Part shown: piece by piece, positions 7,428 to 10,639 of the stretch
Position numbering within the stretch: the stretch's first letter is position 1
How the letters are laid out: the number at the start of each line of letters is the position of its first letter
NCBI GenBank assembly: GCA_902465325.1
Contig: CABQMV010000071.1
Span: forward strand, 1 to 10,639
DNA from: an uncultured Oscillospiraceae bacterium
Lineage (GTDB): Bacteria; Bacillota; Clostridia; UBA1212; SIG427
Reading direction: 5' to 3'
Length of the DNA: 10,639 nucleotides
Position numbers and translations under genes: made by a program
The notes under the pieces: generated by a model
Told to the model about the DNA's origin: nothing
Databases searched by the model: none
Seen by the model: only the letters and a program-made list of their open reading frames with translations

Positions 7428-8383
7428 TTTACATCCTCCTCCTTTACCGGCACGTCCTTATTTACAATTTCAATAAACATTTCCTCCAGCGTTTTTCCAA
7501 TAGGACGCAGCTCCATGATGGGAAGACCCGAGGCCGCCAGGCTGGCAAAGAGATTTTTTCTGGCATCGCAGTGGTCCTTAGATTCGATTCGGTACACAGA
7601 ATTCTCTCCGTCAATCCGAATAAATTCTGCTCTGGTAATCTCGGGAACCTTATCAATCGCTTCCCGGCACGCCCCCTTTTCACCGGCCAGCGTAATCATA
7701 AACTTACTGACACCGCCGCTGGAGGCCGAAAATTGGGATACGGGGCCGGAAGCCGCTATTTTACCGTTATTAATAATAACCACAGAGCTGCAGACTGCAT
7801 TGACCTCTGATAAAATGTGGGTGCTGAGAATAATGGTGTGCTCTCTTCCCAAAGCACTGATCAGTCTGCGGATATCTAAAATCTGCTTAGGGTCCAGACC
7901 GACCGTAGGCTCGTCCAATATGAGAACCTGGGGATCTCCCACCAACGCCTGCGCCAGTCCTACCCGCTGCCGGTATCCTTTAGAAAGATTTTTCACCAGA
8001 CGTCCCCGCTTGTCCCCTATTTTTACCAGATACATAATATCGTCCAGCTTGCTCTTTCTGCCTCTGGCGGGAACATTTTTTAAATCACATATAAATTTCA
8101 GATATTCAGAAACCGTCATATCGCCATAGAGAGGCGGCAACTCAGGTAAGTAGCCGATTCTTCTCTTGACCTCCTTAGGCTGTTCCATAATATCGTAGCC
8201 GTCCACTTTCACCGTACCGGAGGTAGAGGGTATGTACCCTGTTAAAATATTCATGGTCGTAGACTTTCCTGCGCCGTTGGGTCCTAAAAAGCCCAGAACC
8301 TCTCCCTTTTTCACTTCAAAGCTTATGTCGTTCAAAGCGTATAGGCTGCCATATTTTTTCGTGAGATTTTGGATCTCTATCAT
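7424..8383 (-). CDS. ABC transporter ATP-binding protein, GldA-like
   Basis: This is the cytoplasmic ATPase that powers the adjacent permease. All ABC motifs can be read in its 319 residues: Walker A GPNGAGKST (34-42), signature LSKGYRQRV (133-141), Walker B VLILDEPT (153-160, D157 and E158), D-loop GLDP (162-165) and switch histidine H189 in STHIL. The Q-loop site reads GYLPELPPL (77-85), with E81 where many ABC proteins have Q; as recalled, this is common in the GldA/NatA group. The C-terminal 100 residues form the extra domain typical of drug/GldA-like ATPases (ELRPIGKTLEEMFIEIV, 291-307). AGGAGGA (8391-8397) lies 7 bases before the ATG. It is the first gene of the Gld-like operon, directly after the LCP terminator. 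Confidence 0.95.
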   Translation of the reverse strand: MIEIQNLTKKYGSLYALNDISFEVKKGEVLGFLGPNGAGKSTTMNILTGYIPSTSGTVKVDGYDIMEQPKEVKRRIGYLPELPPLYGDMTVSEYLKFICDLKNVPARGRKSKLDDIMYLVKIGDKRGRLVKNLSKGYRQRVGLAQALVGDPQVLILDEPTVGLDPKQILDIRRLISALGREHTIILSTHILSEVNAVCSSVVIINNGKIAASGPVSQFSASSGGVSKFMITLAGEKGACREAIDKVPEITRAEFIRIDGENSVYRIESKDHCDARKNLFASLAASGLPIMELRPIGKTLEEMFIEIVNKDVPVKEEDVK

Positions 8384-8400
8384 ATAAGAATCCTCCTGTA

Positions 8401-8439
8401 AAAATGATTAAAAGAGGGACAACAGCATATTATCCCTCT
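8401..8439 (-). terminator. Intrinsic terminator after the LCP gene
   Basis: On the minus strand, AGAGGGAUAAUA (8439 to 8428) can pair with UGUUGUCCCUCU (8424 to 8413) around a three-base UGC loop. This gives a 12 bp stem with two G-U pairs and a seven-base perfect outer arm. UUU follows directly, then AAUCAUUUU, so the U-tract is short and broken. The stem lies 20 bases after the LCP stop codon and 16 bases before the ribosome binding site of the ABC ATPase gene. It therefore either ends the LCP transcript or acts as an attenuator for the Gld-like operon. Confidence 0.72.
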
Positions 8440-8456
8440 ATAGAAACACAATTCAC
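8429..8456 (-). promoter_or_regulatory. Candidate promoter of the Gld-like ABC operon, overlapping the terminator
   Basis: GATAAT (8429-8434, 5 of 6 matches to the -10 consensus) lies in the 5' arm of the terminator stem. A poor -35 candidate GTGAAT (8451-8456, 3 of 6) stands 16 bp upstream. Transcription would start near 8422, inside the hairpin, so the product would lack the 5' arm and escape termination. No better promoter was found between the LCP stop and the ATPase start. The -10 is reasonable, the -35 weak. Confidence 0.35.
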
Positions 8457-8459
8457 CGG

Positions 8460-9497
8460 TTATTTGTATATTTTGTAATAGCATACGCCGTCACCTAGGG
8501 GATCAATTTCATCTCCTTCAATCAGTACGGTCTCCACCTTATATTTTCCATTGGCATAATCCATGCCAATCCCCGCATAGCCGCTGAAATCATTTAAATC
8601 AAAGCTGTGGTACATGGCATTCTGCAGGCTCTCCATAATTTCCTTCACTCTCAGAATATTGTCAACCGTTACCACCTGCTTGGCCATTTCTGTAAGCATA
8701 GTCAGCTGGTGATTCTTTCTGTAGGGATCTCCTGCGCTGCCTATATCCTGCCCGTTGGCATTGTACCGGTGTCTCGCCCGCGCATAGAACAGAGTCATCT
8801 CGCCGTTTAACCGATGCAGCCCTTTGGAAAGCACCAGGTTTCCGCGAGAGTCATACATGTCTTCTTCTATAGTAATTTCTACTCCGCCAAAGGCATCCAC
8901 AACCTCCGAAAAGCCGTCGAAATCCACCTCTGCATACTCGTCAATACGGTAGCCCAGCAGATTTTTAATAATAGAACACAGGAAATTGATCCCCTTATCC
9001 TTAAAATTACCGCCGGTATAATTGACAATATTCCTTCCTATATAGGGAGAGGCATTGATCTTAAACATACCTGCACTGTGATAGACGCCCGCATCCTTCA
9101 ACGCCTGGCAGACAGTGGAATTGTAGGGCACATAGGCATCTCTGGGAATGGATATAACCTGAATGGTTTTCGCCTCCTGATTCACACTGAGCACACAGAT
9201 CGTATCCGTAAGGCTGGCAGAGTCATCGGTTCCCAACAGTAAAATGTTAATATTGCTTCCAGGCAGCTGAGGAGCATACTCGGAGTTCATATTCGAGATT
9301 TCCCCGGGGGTTGCATTGGGATCGGCAGATCTGTCCAAAAAATCGCCGGGGCCAATGTCAACACCGGAATTATCAGATTCCCGCTCTCCGTCCATAAATT
9401 TCAGAATCGGCAGACCGTAATTGTAATAGACGATGCCAACAAGTACCACGATGGCAGAAATAACCGCCAGCACTACTGCTGATGTTTTTACTTTCAT
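8460..9497 (-). CDS. LytR-CpsA-Psr (LCP) family cell-envelope protein
   Basis: LCP enzymes attach teichoic acids or other glycopolymers from undecaprenyl carriers to peptidoglycan, on the outer face of the membrane. From this ATG the protein has 345 residues: a membrane anchor (about 5-25), a low-complexity linker, then the LCP domain (about 82-275). Readable motifs are INILLLGTDD (83-92), ISIPRDAYVP (115-124), FKIN (145-148), VDFDGF (191-196), GGVEI (204-208), LNG (230-232), FYARARHR (237-244) and DPYRKNHQ (257-264). The space between the ARAR arginines and the D-x-x-R motif looks longer than in classical members. The ATG at 9497 has an AGGAG only one base away, too close for normal use; an in-frame TTG at 9512 is the alternative and lies directly after a TAG. 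Its own promoter lies at 9541-9569. Confidence 0.93.
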   Translation of the reverse strand: MKVKTSAVVLAVISAIVVLVGIVYYNYGLPILKFMDGERESDNSGVDIGPGDFLDRSADPNATPGEISNMNSEYAPQLPGSNINILLLGTDDSASLTDTICVLSVNQEAKTIQVISIPRDAYVPYNSTVCQALKDAGVYHSAGMFKINASPYIGRNIVNYTGGNFKDKGINFLCSIIKNLLGYRIDEYAEVDFDGFSEVVDAFGGVEITIEEDMYDSRGNLVLSKGLHRLNGEMTLFYARARHRYNANGQDIGSAGDPYRKNHQLTMLTEMAKQVVTVDNILRVKEIMESLQNAMYHSFDLNDFSGYAGIGMDYANGKYKVETVLIEGDEIDPLGDGVCYYKIYK

Positions 9498-9540
9498 ACT
9501 CCTCACATCCAACTAATGATTTCAAAATAAAAGCAAAGGT

Positions 9541-9569
9541 ATCTTACCACGGAATCACTATATTGTCAA
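9541..9569 (-). promoter_or_regulatory. Sigma-A-type promoter of the LCP gene
   Basis: On the minus strand a perfect TTGACA (9564-9569) is followed after 17 bp by TAAGAT (9541-9546, 4 of 6), with TGG just before it as an extended -10. The -35 box is made of the last sense codons of ypeB (TTG ACA, before ATA TAG). Transcription would start near 9534, leaving a leader of about 37 bases. It separates the vegetative LCP gene from the sporulation gene upstream. Confidence 0.78.
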
Positions 9570-10639
9570 AATGCCGTTCTCGCTTTCCAGCACAATCATA
9601 ACCTCTTTTTCCTTACCGGTACCGACATCTACATATACCAGCACCTTTCTGCCGTTGTAAAGACACTGGAATTCGTATACATGCTCCTCCCCGCCGAAGT
9701 CATTGGGAATAACAGCCTCCTGTCTGTTCTCAACTGTAATTTTATTGCTGAGAACCTTCTCCGCCTCCTCCAGAGACAGTTTTTTCTCAGACAGCTGTCT
9801 TTCCTTATGGTTTAATAAATAGGACATGCCTTCAAAGCCGGTAATTTCCCCGTTGTCCATGGCAATTTTTACCTTTACCATATCCGGATAATAGAGGATT
9901 CCATTGTTATAATAGGAATAGTTTGCCGTTACATACCCGCCTTGAACAGAATAGTAGGTAGCCTTCATATCCGTATAGCCCAGCGCATTCAAGTAGCTTT
10001 CTCCCGCCTGAACGGCCTGCTCCGCACTGAGAGTCTGCTCCCCCAGATCCCGGTACATAATCATGGAACACAGCTTTCCGCCCTGCACCGCTACGTCAAC
10101 ATACGCATGGTGTACATGGCTTTCACCAAAAGTCACATTAAAATTGTATACCTTTACAGAGTGATTGGTCCCCTCTCCCGCCAGCGTGACCTCCGGCGTA
10201 TAGTATTCAAACAAATCCTTTACATACGCAGCAGCTTCCTCCTGGCTGACGGATTCGCCTTCCGGACCCGGATTTTCCTGCGTTTTCATATGTTCTGAAA
10301 AGGGCCCGTCATATATGAGCTCCGGGTAATCCTCAAAGGGATCTCCCAGGGAAGCCAGAGAGGCATACTTCTCCATAAGTCCCTGATCATTTACCATATT
10401 GCTGATCTCATTCCAGTCATAGGAACCGGTATTCATGTCCGCCCATACCGCCTGGAAGGCCCCGTTTAAATCCTGTGCATAGCCATACAGTTCTTCTAAG
10501 GTCTTGTACTGCTCCTCGTCTAGTCTTCCGCCGTCTACCAGTACAGTGTCCCAGGCATGGGAAATATCCTTTAACTGCACCAGAAAATTTGACACCTTTG
10601 ACATCATATTCTGGTCAATTGGCAGAAGAGAGAGACAGC
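9558..10639 (-). CDS. ypeB: Spore germination protein YpeB (5' end cut off by window)
   Basis: In spore formers YpeB is needed to stabilise and localise the cortex-lytic enzyme SleB, and the two are held inactive in the dormant spore until germination. The reading frame stays open to the window edge, so the ATG pair at 10602-10607 is internal: in-frame codons SLSLLPIDQN precede it, fitting the conserved L-x-x-LP stretch. About 359 residues are visible of a usual 430-460, and the N-terminal membrane anchor is missing. The C-terminal half shows PepSY-like repeats: SQEEAAAYVKDLF, LSAEQAVQAGESYLNALGY and LSLEEAEKVLSNK. The YpeB-type GFEGMSYLLNHKERQLSEKK and the ENRQEAVIPND / VYEFQCLYNGRKVLVYVDVG end are also present. 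sleB would be expected just upstream, outside the window. The gene ends with TAG; no hairpin terminator follows. Confidence 0.92.
   Translation of the reverse strand, partial: CLSLLPIDQNMMSKVSNFLVQLKDISHAWDTVLVDGGRLDEEQYKTLEELYGYAQDLNGAFQAVWADMNTGSYDWNEISNMVNDQGLMEKYASLASLGDPFEDYPELIYDGPFSEHMKTQENPGPEGESVSQEEAAAYVKDLFEYYTPEVTLAGEGTNHSVKVYNFNVTFGESHVHHAYVDVAVQGGKLCSMIMYRDLGEQTLSAEQAVQAGESYLNALGYTDMKATYYSVQGGYVTANYSYYNNGILYYPDMVKVKIAMDNGEITGFEGMSYLLNHKERQLSEKKLSLEEAEKVLSNKITVENRQEAVIPNDFGGEEHVYEFQCLYNGRKVLVYVDVGTGKEKEVMIVLESENGILTI

Noticed and set aside
7418..8129. Plus-strand open frames opposite the ABC ATPase gene (130 and 204 codons)
   Set aside because: They lie antisense to a gene with complete ABC motifs, have no ribosome binding site or recognisable domain, and look like shadows.
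8460..9497. LCP protein read as a transcription regulator (LytR / attenuator)
   Set aside because: The older name is misleading: there is no DNA-binding domain, and the layout is that of an external LCP transferase.
9536..9550. Small hairpin GGTA-AGA-TACC followed by T-rich sequence, as a ypeB terminator
   Set aside because: The stem is only four base pairs and overlaps the -10 box of the LCP promoter, so it is too weak to call.
10602..10607. ATG pair taken as the start of the YpeB-like protein
   Set aside because: The frame stays open upstream to the window edge with family-like residues, no ribosome binding site precedes the pair, and the membrane anchor of YpeB would be missing.

Overview
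The window reads as a stretch of chromosome from a spore-forming member of the Clostridia, most likely Lachnospiraceae or a close relative. The evidence is a YpeB-type spore germination protein, a zinc-ribbon L33 / SecE / NusG cluster, membrane proteins of the YkvI, CvpA and DUF5711 types, strong AGGAGG ribosome binding sites and a moderate GC content. This placement is inferred from gene content, not from a database search. All twelve genes lie on the minus strand, so transcription runs from position 10639 down to 1. No RNA gene, mobile element, CRISPR array or gene-free stretch above 300 bases was seen.

Layout in the direction of transcription: (1) the 3' part of ypeB, whose 5' end lies outside the window. 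(2) A LytR-CpsA-Psr (LCP) envelope protein with its own promoter (TTGACA, 17 bp, TAAGAT), whose -35 box lies in the last codons of ypeB. A good intrinsic terminator follows it. (3) A Gld-type ABC module: ATPase, ABC-2 permease, GldG-family extracellular protein and a DUF4340 protein, joined by two ATGA stop/start overlaps and one 16 bp gap. (4) Three more envelope genes that follow without a visible terminator: a YkvI-type transporter-like protein, a membrane-anchored beta-propeller-like DUF5711 protein and a CvpA-family protein. (5) A new promoter (TTGACA, 17 bp, TGATAGACT) starts the housekeeping operon rpmG-secE-nusG, and nusG runs off the window edge.

The housekeeping and sporulation genes at the two ends are routine. 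The centre (about 8383 to 911) is a seven-gene, translationally coupled run of cell-envelope genes. Its core is the ABC / GldG / DUF4340 module, known from the gliding machinery of Bacteroidetes but of unknown role in Firmicutes. The DUF4340 protein shows a clear internal duplication. The junction between the LCP terminator and the ABC operon may hold a promoter nested inside the terminator stem. No wholly new system can be claimed; the uncharacterised Gld-like envelope operon is the best candidate for one.
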